From contig OY759226.1 of assembly GCA_963662175.1 (NCBI GenBank), positions 27,992,065-28,056,064 on the forward strand: a stretch of DNA of 64,000 nt, written 5' to 3'. The position numbers were made by a program, and so were the translations under genes. Each line of letters opens with the position of its first letter. Positions within the stretch are counted from its first letter, which is position 1. Under the pieces are notes generated by a model. The model saw nothing but the letters and a program-made list of their open reading frames with translations, was not told the DNA's origin and did not search any database. Shown here piece after piece: positions 21,580 through 31,811 of the stretch. Source of the DNA: Aradus depressus. Taxonomy: Eukaryota > Arthropoda > Insecta > Hemiptera > Aradidae.

Positions 21580-23649
21580 TCAAAATGCTTGCTTCTTTCT
21601 CCGCCAGGAGGCGACAAATCGGCTGAACATTGGGTAGCCGGTTTCCGTCATCAGCTGCCGCAGGTCGAATCCCAGATACGATCCTGTCCCGCGTATCAAC
21701 TCCACCCTAGGCCCGTCGTACAGCGGACATTCGAGGACCACGTGCTCCGCCGTCTCGACCCCGCCGCACGAGCAGTTCGGGTTGTTCTTCCTCTTAAAGA
21801 AGAACAGCTTGGAGTTGAAATCTCCGTGACCTGATAGTATCTGGGACATCCAGTGGTCAGGCAGTATCCAAGTAGAGTCCAGACGTACCCGGATTTCCGG
21901 TAAATATGCGTAGGTCGTTCGGCCATCCGATGATCGTGACCACCGCTGTTGCCATTTCTCCACTATCCATTCCTGGACTATGTCCCTGCAACGCTCCGGT
22001 CTGGACTGTCCGCGCATCTCTTCCTCCAGGGCTAGACGTAAAGGCTCATCTATATCTGCTCCTAAGGGCAAATTGCGTCTACAATAGTACGAGGCGACAG
22101 CCCCGTCCAAGACTAAGTCTATGGGCGGAGCTCCTGCCAGCACCTGTAGCGCAGCCGTAGAGACAGTACGATAGGCCTTTGTAACCCTTAAAAGGGCTGC
22201 TCTCTGGGCTTGCACAAGGATTACGCGTCGCCGCTTCGTGGGACGATGCCACCACCCAGCAGCGGCGTACCTTGCTACAGCCTCGAATACTCCAGTGTAG
22301 ATGATTCTACACGCAGAATAGCCGAGGCCCCATGTCGCGCGGGCTAGGCAGCCCAAAGCGTTGAAAGTGGCGGTAGTCCTTTCTTTAATGGCAACAACGT
22401 GGGGCGTCACGTTGAGGCCCGGCCCGATCCGCACTCCGAGATAAGTGACCGTTGCCGGGCTCTCAATGCGGCGTCCGTGGATTTTGATTACCAGGGGGTG
22501 TCGGGCGTCGGTTCTCCCTCTCATCAGCAAAGCCGAGGTCTTGCTAGGAGAGAGAGCCAGTTTGTTGGCGCAGCACCAGTTGTCTATATCGTCAATGGCG
22601 GCTTGGGCGCGAAGGGTTAGAGCAGCTCGACTATCAGCGTGCACCGTAACAACGAGGTCGTCGACGTAGGCGATTGCCTTATATCCACGGCCCTCGAGAT
22701 CACGGAGCAGTCCGTCAAAGAGTATGGCCCAAAGTATCGGTCCGAGGACCGAGCCCTGAGGACAGCCTCTAGTGACGTCCACTGTAGTGCTAGCGTATAG
22801 CTGACTCATGGTCGCAGATCGATCGCTGAGGAAGCTGGATATCAACCCAAACACATTCCCAGGCAGTCCCACAGCCCGCAGTCGCGTAAGGATGGCAGGC
22901 CACCAGGCGCAGTCGAAGGCCGACGCGATGTCAAAGAAGACACACAGGGCATATTTCCCACGGTCATTCTCCACATCCGCCCTCAGCATCATCAACGCGT
23001 CTTCGGCGGATCTGCCCCTCAAGCCACCGAACTGCCTGTGGGATGCAAAAGCATGTACCTGGGCCCGAATTCCATTGAAGATAAGAGTCTCCAATACTTT
23101 ACCGAATACGGGGAGCAGGCTGATTGGTCTGTGGCTACCTGCCAGGGAAAGGTCCCTATCACCAGGCTTAACAAACGTACACACGAGTGCTCGTTTCCAA
23201 GTCCTAGGGAAGTGGCCCCTCCTAAGGCAGGAGTTAAACAGTAGTAAGAGATCCGACTTGATGGCCGGGAAGGCTTTCTTGATTATAGCGGCGTCTATGA
23301 GATCGCTCCCAGGGGCGCCGCCACTCTTCTGCCTCCCAGTCGCCAAGCTCAGGTCAATCTCGTCCCAATCAGGTGCGTTCTCCGTATCCGGCCAAGTACG
23401 GGCAGCGTTCCTGATGTCTCGTTGGCTGGGTGAATCCTCCGCCGGGTCGTCCTCCGGGAAGGCCTCCCTCAAGTACATCCCGCCAGCCTCCTCCAGGGAC
23501 ATGGCATACTGGTTGCCAACCCTGATGGAGGCCACCGGGGCGACCGGCCCTAGCCTCCCGGCGGCGACACGGTAAGGGATTCCCCACGGGTTTTTGCTGC
23601 TCTCGTCTTCAACGAACTTCCTCCTTCGCGGCTTCGACTCTTCTACCAT
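21580..23649 (-). pseudogene. Non-LTR reverse transcriptase with C-terminal zinc knuckle
   Basis: The 689-residue frame holds the RT of an R1-like LINE, which would copy its RNA onto nicked chromosomal DNA. Visible motifs are GSHRPISLLPV (about 171-181), FFDIASAFD with the first catalytic aspartate (about 238-246), RGCPQGSVLGP (294-304) and YVDD with the catalytic aspartate pair (328-331). After VTYLGVRIGP (401-410) a thumb-like region leads to the C-x1-C-x7-H-x4-C knuckle at C626, C628, H636 and C641, the usual C-terminus of R1, jockey and I-type proteins. The start is not natural: the upstream part is in another frame (23609-24037), so the protein is interrupted by a one-base frameshift near 23620-23640. 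Clade assignment by eye is R1-like, not certain. Confidence 0.88.
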
Positions 23650-24037
23650 AAGCCTTGCTAAGCTGCCGGTACTCCTCCCTCCGTATTACCCTCTGGAGTG
23701 GGTTTTGGTTTTGGCACCGCTGAAACCTCCTCCTGGCACGATATACAGCCTTCTTGGCGAGGGTAAGGTCCTCACTCCACCAGGGTACCTTCCTGATCCG
23801 GTTTACCTTCTTGGGGATGGTCTCATCGGCAGCTCGAAGTAGTATACTACTGAGCCTGCCGACCCCATCCTCAATCTGGCCAACCGGTTCAGAACTCCTG
23901 AGACCCTCCCACTGATCGTCGCAGGAGTAGGCGGCAACGGCGGTCACGAAAGCGTCGGAGATGGCCTTGCGGGTAGCAAAGCGCGGGTCTCTAGGCCGGA
24001 CTGCGGGAAGATGGGCGTCAAAGAGCAGAACATCCAG
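23609..24037 (-). pseudogene. Upstream part of the same LINE ORF2, frameshifted
   Basis: This frame encodes the linker before the RT core, with WWSEDLTLAKKAVYRARRRF and EEYRQLSKAYGRRVEAAKEE, typical of the region between endonuclease and RT in R1-like elements. It overlaps the RT frame by about 40 bases; the switch falls in an A/G-rich stretch where a single-base slip would join them. The endonuclease itself is missing. Codons beyond 24037 in this frame come from inverted Penelope-like sequence. Confidence 0.82.
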
Positions 24038-24113
24038 TACACGATCTTTGATTTTTGAGAGCATCCCCTTAAGAGAAGTCCTACTTTCGAAACCCACATT
24101 CACATCATCTCTC
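24038..24113 (-). mobile_element. Inverted Penelope-like fragment
   Basis: About 70 bases are a reverse copy of 24175-24247 with a few mismatches; both encode NVGF(K/E)SRTSLK on their own strands. Penelope-like elements often carry partial inverted copies at their 5' side. This arm joins directly to the truncated LINE. Confidence 0.8.
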
Positions 24114-24635
24114 GGCTGGTGTGTTCTGCCGTACCTCCCCAGACTATCTGAGAAATTATCTCGGGTAATAAATGGAGATGATGTGAATGTGGGTTTCAAA
24201 AGTAGGACTTCTCTTAAGAGGATGCTCTCAAAAACCAAAGATCGTGTGGACCTCCCTGACAAATCCGGCGTGTACAGGATTACTTGTAAAGACTGTGAAT
24301 GTTTTTATCTTGGGCAGACGGGCCGGAAGCTGAGGACTAGAGTGAGGGAGCATTTGAGGAGGGGCGACTCTGAATTTTTCCAACACCTCCAGAACACAGG
24401 ACATGAGGCCGGTTCAGTCTCGTTACTGCATCATGTCCAAAAAGGTAGAAAGATGGATACATTGGAAAGTATCGAAATCAAATTGGAAAGGAGGAAGAGA
24501 GAGTCCCCCCTCCTCAACTCCAGAGAGGGGATGGGAGGTTTGTCCAGTCTCACGTACACCGTTCTCCCAGTTGTGACTCAGATTATGGACAGGGATAACT
24601 CGTCTGTCCCCATCCATGATATTTTAAATTGTTAA
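24113..24635 (+). pseudogene. Penelope-like element C-terminus with GIY-YIG endonuclease
   Basis: The open frame (true element part from about 24113) encodes LPYLPRLSEKLSRVI and VGFKSRTSLKRML, the linker after the RT of Penelope-like elements. Then comes SGVYRITCKDCECFYLGQTG, a GIY-YIG endonuclease start with GVY and YLG in place of GIY and YIG and nearby cysteines, followed by RTRVREHLRRGD. A glutamate-rich helix (LESIEIKLERRKRESPLLN) and a final hydrophobic block complete the usual C-terminus. The GIY-YIG domain nicks target DNA for priming. The RT domain is absent, so the element is 5'-truncated. The N-terminal 50 codons of the frame are antisense LINE and arm sequence. Confidence 0.88.
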
Positions 24636-24850
24636 TGTTTGTTGTTGTAGATTGTTATTTATTTGTTTTTATTATTTAGTTTATTCAAATTTTTTATCAG
24701 GCATGTTTTATCAAAAATTGTGTTTTTAATTATTTATTTGCTATTTATATTACATATTATTAAGGATGGTTCTTTTGTAGACTGCCTGATGATGAGGGAA
24801 ACCTCGAAAGCCGGCTAGCTATTACTTAAATAAAAATCTGTGAGAGGTCA
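24636..24850 (+). mobile_element. Penelope-like element 3' UTR
   Basis: AT-rich 3' region following the endonuclease frame, ending with a hairpin segment (CTGATGATGAGGGAAACCTC) and AATAAAAATCTG. The element end was placed near 24850 by the loss of recognisable structure. Confidence 0.6.
24776..24826 (+). ncRNA. Hammerhead-ribozyme-like motif at the Penelope-like 3' end
   Basis: CTGATGA at 24786-24792 is followed by one T, a GAGG/CCTC stem with a GAAA loop (24794-24805), GAAA (24806-24809), then GCCGGC and TA. The A of GAAA can pair with the U of CUA, with GC/GC inside, giving a minimal helix III; G24818-C24819 can pair with G24784-C24785 as the start of helix I. Hammerhead motifs with very short helix III are known in Penelope-like elements. 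The extra U after the CUGAUGA box departs from the textbook core. Confidence 0.5.
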
Positions 24851-25067
24851 GACTACCTTATATTTGACATCCTGTGAAATAATCACTTCTCACTACATCA
24901 GCCATCTTCATGTTATATTCTATATATATATTTCTATTTATTTTCTTACCTCGAAAATAAGTCTTAGATCTCCGATGTTACCTGTGGCTGTCTTGTGGAG
25001 TGCTCCAGTAGCTACGACGATTCCCATTCGCGTATCTAGCTGAACTCATTACAAAAGACAAAACTGG

Positions 25068-25190
25068 GAATCTTCTCTTCCACAGACTAAAAACCGTCCT
25101 GTAACATTTCCTGGACGGATGTATCACTCATTGTGTAGACTTTCTCCATATGTTTGAGGATTGTCTTGCAATGGAACTAGTAAGTATTTA
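25068..25190 (+). pseudogene. Possible LINE C-terminal knuckle remnant
   Basis: One frame gives CITHCVDFLHMFEDCLAM after a stop-containing leader. The C-x2-H-C, H and C spacing recalls the C-terminal knuckle of LINE proteins. A GTAAGT follows, so a decayed host exon is an alternative. Weak. Confidence 0.2.
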
Positions 25191-25234
25191 TGAAAACTGA
25201 CATTATTGCAGAGATATTGTGAAATAATTCAAAT

Positions 25235-25618
25235 GAACTTGAAAGAAATAAAACTTGTTTATTTATGATATTGTCTAATTTCACCAACTATATTTAGATG
25301 GGAGTACTTTCGGTATTTCTACCATCCTCAGCCAAAAGCATAAGAGATAAGACTAAGTTAATTTTCAGAATGTCAGCCTCTCGAGGAACCCATTACCCTC
25401 CCCCCTGGTGTTCCCCATGACGTCAGACATTCCTAACTAAGCTAAATTGTCAAGCTGTGAGATATTTTATGACAAGGCGGTCCCCATATTTCAAATGTGT
25501 GACCCCTTCTAAGATCTAGGTATAAAGCATTAACAATGCTTTAAAGTACTCCCATGTAAATATAGTTGGTGAAATTAGACAATATCATAAATAAACAAGT
25601 TTTATTTATTTCAAGTTC
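25235..25618. mobile_element. Fold-back element with 76-bp inverted arms
   Basis: Left arm 25235-25310 and right arm 25543-25618 are reverse complements with about two mismatches over 76 bp. The 230-bp centre is unlike them. A direct repeat close to AGTAAGTATTTATG lies about 40 bp before the left arm (from 25179) and right after the right arm (from 25621), possibly a target duplication. No coding capacity. Confidence 0.9.
25298..25336 (-). ncRNA. Hammerhead-like motif in the fold-back element
   Basis: On the minus strand CTGAGGA (25325-25331) is followed by T, a GGTA/TACC stem with GAAA loop, GAAA (25308-25311) and the palindrome-forming GTACTC, then CCA. CCA can pair with TGG just before CTGAGGA to close helix I. 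Same layout, including the extra U, as at 24776-24826. Confidence 0.5.
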
Positions 25619-25639
25619 ATAGTAAGTATTTTATGTATT

Positions 25640-26470
25640 CTCAGACATTTTAATTAATTGTTTTGCTACGTCACTTTTTGTTTTATTATTCGGCCTATTA
25701 TAATATGGAATGTAGAGAATGTTCGATAGTGATGACTATACTATGGATGGTTTCTCATCCTTAGTTCACCGACAGATGAAAACAGAGACCTGCAGCAGGA
25801 ATAGTACATTCTATCGCTCGCAACGCCCCGATTAAAAAAAAAAAAAATGAAGTTCTCGAAACTGAAAATAAATTATTATCTAATGTCGGAACATCAGTTA
25901 ACCCAGTAACCTCCAAAATTTCACCTCGCATAATCACGAATTCGGATAATCAAGGTTCTACTGTATTTGGATTACCGCGGATCCTGACCAGTAGAGCCTG
26001 CCTCCTCAGGAGACCCGGAGCGGCTTTGCTTCCAAGTTGAAGTGTTTATCTCTAATCGTCAGATCGTGAACTACACAAATTGCAGTGTCAATATAATGAG
26101 CAGGCGAGCAAGCAACAAGCAACAAGCAAAGAGGCGAGACCAGGGTTGCACAAGGTTTAACACCGGTCGATTTAAAATTATAGACTAGCCTCCGTCAGGG
26201 AGAGATCTTGCCGTGCTACCTATATTGGTCTGACTGGTCGTAAACGAAATTTTCGGATACTTTTTTTTTTTTATCACGTGACTTAACTCAAAAAATCTAT
26301 TATTATTATTATTATTAAAGCCTTATTTAAAAGTCACAAGACGGACGGAATAAGAAAAAATGAAATAGACGTTTACACTTGAACGTAAATTCTACTCAAT
26401 GAAAACACAATAATTGACTTTAAATAGACAACCTGCAGTGTTGTTAGATGTTAGATATAGGTTAGGTTAG
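25640..26470. other. Spacer, no gene seen
   Basis: No recognisable gene. An ATT microsatellite lies near 26300-26318. Confidence 0.45.
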
Positions 26471-26471
26471 G

Positions 26472-26780
26472 TTTTATGACTCATGCCTGGGCTTAAACTA
26501 AGAGGTCATACCGCCTACTACCAGAGCGCTCTTTCGTCACTCTGGTGGACATGAGCCCGACTCTACTGCGGGAGTCCTAAATTTTACCTACCCTAAATTT
26601 TTATTCACCTAGGATAATAGGGGTCTTTAACGAGTACCTGACATCGTACAGGCTCGAGACCATCGCTTAACGTCCCATGCGAAGGACGGCGTTCTTAAGT
26701 TTATTTTACCTCCCAGATAAAATAAACTAAGGGCCTCGTTCGGGTTTCGAACGCACGATCTTGAGCTCAGAATGAAGCAC
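26472..26780 (-). mobile_element. SINE-1, head-truncated
   Basis: In reverse from TTTATGACTCATGCCTGGGC to the B box region GGGTTTCGAACGC and TTGAGCTCAGAA. The A-box half of the head is missing. Confidence 0.92.
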
Positions 26781-26834
26781 ATTGTTAGATATAGAGAGAG
26801 CACTAAAGAGGCCCACACAGGATCAATTGTATTT

Positions 26835-27490
26835 TACTTTCTGATATCTTCAGTATAGGAAAGTGTTGTAATTGTGCAAAAATCCGAGATCGAGTTTTCA
26901 ATGGAATCGGGGGAATGGAAACTGTGAGATGACGTCATGTACGTTAACTTAGATCTGATTTTTTGCTTCGGGGCTTAAGTACATTTGACAAAAAGCTTTG
27001 CGTGACAAAAAATTTCTTAAACCTATAGTGTAAGAAAGTATTGTAATCGTGAAAAAATCATTAATCGAATTTTCACTTTTCAAGCTCCCTTGAGTACGTT
27101 TTGACTATTTTCGATGTCTGTCAGTACGTGTGTGATGTTCTACCGCAAAAACGTATGTAGCAATGAACTTGAAATTCGAAATCAAGGGGTCAAATATGCT
27201 AACTTGGATTTGGTTAGATTTTGGCAAAAATTGAACGAAAATTGATACCATTTTACTTCGGGGTCCAAGTAGGTACAATTTACAAGATGCCGTTTACGTT
27301 TATGACCTAATCATAAATCTTTTCAAGTGATGTAGAAAAAACTGAAACACATATTTTGTATGAAATATGATTTGTTACAGGTTGTCTGGTTTTTGAGATA
27401 CATGCCGAAAACCATTCTGAAATGTAATTTTGAAACATATTTATGACGTTTCCTTTATTTATCTGAAATCCTATCCAAAAATCGTTTCTC
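26835..27490 (+). repeat. Dispersed family B, copy 1
   Basis: A roughly 650-bp non-coding repeat with ATTGTAATCGTGAAAAAATC, TTTTACTTCGGGGTCCAAGT and GAGATACATGCCGAAAACC. Related copies lie at 49000-49290 (+) and 58140-58690 (-). Confidence 0.75.
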
Positions 27491-27640
27491 ACAAAAAATG
27501 TTTCTTATTACATTTTCAATCGCTAATTAAATAGTTTCTAATAGCAACAAATTACAAAAAATATTTTTTTATTATCGTTAATTTTTATGACAAATTATAA
27601 AAAATAAGAAAAAAATAAAATATAAGTGATATGCGTATTA

Positions 27641-27887
27641 CAGGACTTTCTTATACCAACCATGTTCACAGATCATTGTCTCTCTCCTCCCCCTTCTCAA
27701 AATTATTTCATACTGGCATTACTGGGTATAAGAAAGTCAGAGTCAGAATTACGCTGTACAATGAAACAAAAAAAGTTGATGCCAACTCATTACTTTCATA
27801 TGCCCAGTGTTGCCACAATGAAATGATTTTGTGAAGGGAGAGAGAGAGAGATAGATATGTACGCGTGGTTGGCATAAGAAAGTCCTG
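27641..27887. mobile_element. Short TIR element with TA flanks (MITE-1)
   Basis: Ends are CAGGACTTTCTTATACCAAC and its near reverse complement GGCATAAGAAAGTCCTG, directly flanked by TA on both sides. The interior is also partly palindromic (CTCAAAATTATTTCATACTG versus CAATGAAATGATTTTGTGA). TA duplication with CAG-type ends fits a non-autonomous Tc1/mariner-like element. Other copies: 50226-50290, 57455-57649, 62205-62425. Confidence 0.8.
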
Positions 27888-28303
27888 TAATTGCTACGTC
27901 ACATTTTTCTCTTCTTAATACTAAAAAACGTGTGAAATAATGAAAATTGTTAGTTGTTTTGTGTTCTGTAAAATTTTTCAAGACTCCCCAATGAGAAAGT
28001 TGGCCATATAGATGCCCCCCTAATAGATAAACATTCTGCTAGTGTCCTAACGTGGAAGGTACAAGAACAGACTGCAGAAAGCCTTCAACATTTCTTTATT
28101 TCCTCATGTCCTTTCTTTGGCTATCTCTCCTATAAAAACCTAATGACCATTCCTACTCCTGCTTATATTTGCATCAATCGCAGCAATAAAACAGCCTTTA
28201 AAATAATTGATATACGAGAAAGGACGGGAACATATGTTCGTAGTAAAGTGCAATTGCTTGCAGATTTGATGTCGCCGACTGGGTGGCGTCTAAATTTCAA
28301 AAA

Positions 28304-28472
28304 GAGGGCTCCACCAGTAGCTCAGTGGTATGCGTGCTTACCTGACTATACCTTACCGAGACCCTTAGGTTTTTATCTGGGAGCACGCCGTCCTTCGGAT
28401 GGGACATTAAGATAGCCCCGAGCCTGTACTATGTCAGGTACTCGTTAAAGACCAGCAAGTCACAATAATTAA
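28304..28472 (+). mobile_element. SINE-1, internally deleted
   Basis: Keeps the A box (CCAGTAGCTCAGTGGTATGC) and the body CACGCCGTCCTTCGGATGGG but has lost the B box and the 3' block. Confidence 0.88.
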
Positions 28473-28646
28473 CTAAATTTCAAAAAATAAACATAACCTT
28501 CTTCTACTCCGACTGGGGACCTGCAATAGATCTTTGTTAAAATGTTTCTTTTCTTAAATATTTAATTATTTTTATAATTAAAAATTAGCAGCAGTTGAAA
28601 TAATCAAGCAGTTCATCTGAATTATTATTAATTGTAATATTAATAT

Positions 28647-28650
<4 letters not shown>

Positions 28651-28696
<46 letters not shown>

Positions 28697-28885
28697 CTTT
28701 ATGTACGGTGCATATTAGCCATGTCAATGTGTTATGTATAATTATTTAAGACATCCATGGCCCCGGGAGGGAGTTCTATCTACGAAATAAAACTCACTCC
28801 CGGACGGGATTCGAACCCGCAAACCATGGTGAGACCATGCGACCAAAGCCCTACGCTCTAGCCCGCACGGCCACCATGGCTCCCT
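28651..28885 (-). mobile_element. SINE-2, inverse copy with long poly(A)
   Basis: Starts with about 44 T (28651-28694, the poly(A) tail in reverse), then ATGTACGGTGCATATTAGCC, the CATGGCCCCGGGAGGGAG block and the tRNA-like head with B box GGGATTCGAACCC and GCTCTAGCCCGCAC. Long intact tail suggests a fairly recent insertion. Confidence 0.88.
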
Positions 28886-31335
28886 AGTTTTCTGTTCGTA
28901 GAAATCATCTGAAGATGTCAATTTCTTCTCGCCAAATTAAGCCTTCCGTTTTTCCCGCCATAGTGCTGTTTAGTTCAGGTTAGAGGTTGTGAGGGGCGCT
29001 GCTTGTTACGACGATTATAACCTGCATTTTGTCTTCTGTCTAAATTAAGTTGTTCTCTTATAACCGTCTACTTTCTAAATGTAGTTTATTGATATTTTTT
29101 GTTGTAAGTCGTTTCACATATTATCTTACATACATTGAAGTATAAAGTATTATAGAAGTAGAAAATAGCAGCTTCCAAAATAATAGTATGCCAAATAACA
29201 ACCCATCGCTTCTTGAGCCTTCCATTATCTTCTGTAACAGACTATAATTTTTGTATTTAATTTACCGTTTCTTGTACTTGTTTATATAACTCTTCGAGGC
29301 CTACTTTTAACTTGTTATAGTGTTTAGTGTTATTAAACATGTTTGATTTGATTCCTCTGATAAACGAAGTCATGATAAAGGTATTGGTAGAGTTGTCACT
29401 AAATGTTATCTCTTTCTGATTATTGTTAATTCTTTTCGCAGATGTTGATAACTTGTCATCTATGCCCATCGTATTCAGAAATAAGGAAAAATTTTGAGAA
29501 CGAAGAAACTTGCAATGTTCAGGATGCATTCAGTAAGTTTTACAGTTTTATTAAGGATCCACATACATTTAATTTAATTCACCTTTAAATTTAATATCCT
29601 AATCTGCTGAATAACTATCGTGATTAAACCTTATTCATGTTTTACTAACAAGATCAGATATAATTGGTAAAAATAGTATTTGTACAATGTTGTTTTGATT
29701 AATTTAAATAAATTGATTTAATGAACGAAATCCCTTTGTTTCGTGCAAATAAACAATATAATTCATGCTAAAAATATTTGTTTATGTCCATTCTGTCTGA
29801 ATCTAAGAGAGAAAAATGTAAATTTTTACGTAAAGTATTTGCATTTTAAAAAAATCCCTTATTTCACACAAAAAAAGTATTAACATCACGTTAATTGAAA
29901 TTATGGTAGTTGAATAATGTTTTCTTTCATTCTCTGCTTATCGAGATTAGTTACGGCTAATTTCTTGTCGTTTTGAGCTTAACCATCTTCGTTGAGACCC
30001 TTCGGGAACTAGTTTTTTTGTTGTCTCTCTTTGTTTTCAGGCAATATCCATGTAGTGTCTTACTTGCTACGACAGAGGATTTGGGGAGGTGTTTAGATCA
30101 GTATTTTGTTTTCTGAGGGGTTTCTCTAGAATCATTATTTTGACTAGATTTAAATGTTTGTTTTATGTTGTAGCAAATGTACCCGAACAACGACGGTGTC
30201 GCTAAGCGGACAAACATAAAAACAACATTGCCAGCCTGCCAACTGATAAGTGCAGACCATATGTTTGTATATTATAAATCACATCTTTATAATATACAAC
30301 ACAATTTATAAAAAAATTATTAATACAGTCGGCCATTGTAAAAATCACAAATGATTCAAAAACAAAAAAAGGACCATCAATATAGTTTGGTGTCGAAGTG
30401 AGAATGGCGAACATTTTTGTTTGTAAAAGTTAGTAAAATATTTAAGTTGTTTTCGATATAATATCATTCTGTAAATAAAAAACGATTTTTTTGAACACGC
30501 TTTTTATACTTATAGTATAAATGCGAAAATATCTTATTATGATTCACACCATGTCGCGTATTATCAACATATGATTTGCCAGTGAGGACCCTGTCGATAG
30601 ATAGCACACTACTGCCCCCAGTTTGAACTATGAACCCACGAACACCGCCTCCAGAGACCTGATCGGTTGATTGCATGTTTCTATTATGAAATTATCTTCG
30701 AATCTCCTCCATGTCTTGTATTATAACGCCAATTGGATTTGTTGTCTCTCCTCCAAATGAAGAATACAACATTTCTCTAAAGTTTTTCTCGTTCCTTCTT
30801 CAGATCGTCCGTTTGTTCAATGCTTTATTGATATGAGTGGGATATTTTCTGAGCACTTGCTGAGTTTTTTTAACCATTGCGCGTCTCTTTCTGTCTACAA
30901 ATGTTTCAAGGTGACCTGATCACAGCTTTATGCCTGATACTGTCGTTTCTTCAAACTTCTTCATGTTATCTCTTATCAAATGAAGACAACATTTACCATT
31001 TCTCCAATTTTAATAAAAATATTATTTAAAGTAGTTTTTACATTTCTTTTTGTGAACAATCAAATGATTTTGCTGTTTGCCAATACTTTTTTGAACTCAA
31101 AATTTAAGTTTTTCTCTCAACGTCGAACTGAGAGGTTGCAATAAAATATTTTTTGTATGGATTATATTATTTATTTGCAGCAAACATAACAAAAGTGCTT
31201 TTGGTTCATTGAATTAATTTAAAATTAGATTAAAAAAAAGTTGGTGTGCAAATGATGTTTTTACTCATTGTATGCCCAAATTTATCATTTTCCGTTTGAG
31301 AAATTCTAATGAAATTTCTAATAATGTTTTTACTT
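28886..31335. other. Long AT-rich stretch, no supported gene
   Basis: About 2.4 kb without a named repeat. Two minus-strand frames look slightly protein-like: 29257-29529 (90 codons, asparagine-rich) and the part of 30464-30676 encoding SGGGVRGFIVQTGGSSVLS. Neither has a recognisable domain, splice sites I trust or a neighbour that explains it. Confidence 0.4.
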
Positions 31336-31339
31336 CGCC

Positions 31340-31735
31340 GGATAATCGGTCAAATGTTCGATGTTGACTTTTCAACGGAATTTCATGTTTTCTGATCCTC
31401 TGATTCCAAAAATGTGAACACTATAACCACCGATAGAATGAATGTATCAACATGTAATTTTGTATGTGTACACAGTAAGCCAGAAGTATGACACTTGTTG
31501 ATTTTCAGAATATTCGGCCAAATGGAAGAAGGTGTTTAGAGGAGAGAACACAAGACTGCCGTTATAATGAAGTTATCGACACACCATTTAGAGGATTCAG
31601 AAGCGCCTATGTAAGTCAACTATTGATTTTTAGAACAAACAATCGATTGATTTTGGAGGGAGAGAGAAAACATAATCGATTAATTCGTTATGGGGAAGTA
31701 CATTGCCGGTACTTTACCGATGACCTTTTTTTTTT
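31340..31735 (+). repeat. Dispersed family A, nearly full copy
   Basis: From GATAATCGGTCAAATGTTCG to TTATGGGGAAGTACATTGCC and TACTTTACCGATGACC. Contains both ATTTT block landmarks. Confidence 0.75.
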
Positions 31736-31811
31736 TATTGTAATAATTATATAACAAAATCTTGAACTTAAAAAAAAACTGTTTTAAATATATCGATAAC
31801 TAATTAACCTC

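Larger units (their letters stand above)
21246..24037 (-). mobile_element. 5'-truncated R1-like non-LTR retrotransposon
   Basis: The 3' end is marked by a T-rich run at 21246-21282 (poly(A) on the element strand), followed by a roughly 300-bp 3' UTR and then the RT reading frame. The 5' end stops near 24037 inside the segment between endonuclease and RT, where it meets Penelope-like sequence. It is far more GC-rich than its surroundings, which suggests a recent arrival. Confidence 0.9.

Noticed and set aside
22808..23575. 255-codon plus-strand frame
   Set aside because: It is antisense to the GC-rich reverse transcriptase and has no motif of its own. Other plus-strand frames in 21529-23842 are the same kind of shadow.
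29257..29529. 90-codon minus-strand frame considered as a host exon
   Set aside because: Asparagine- and serine-rich translation of AT-rich DNA, no known domain, no trusted splice sites.
30464..30676. 70-codon minus-strand frame with a glycine-rich start
   Set aside because: Slightly protein-like but with no recognisable domain or gene context.
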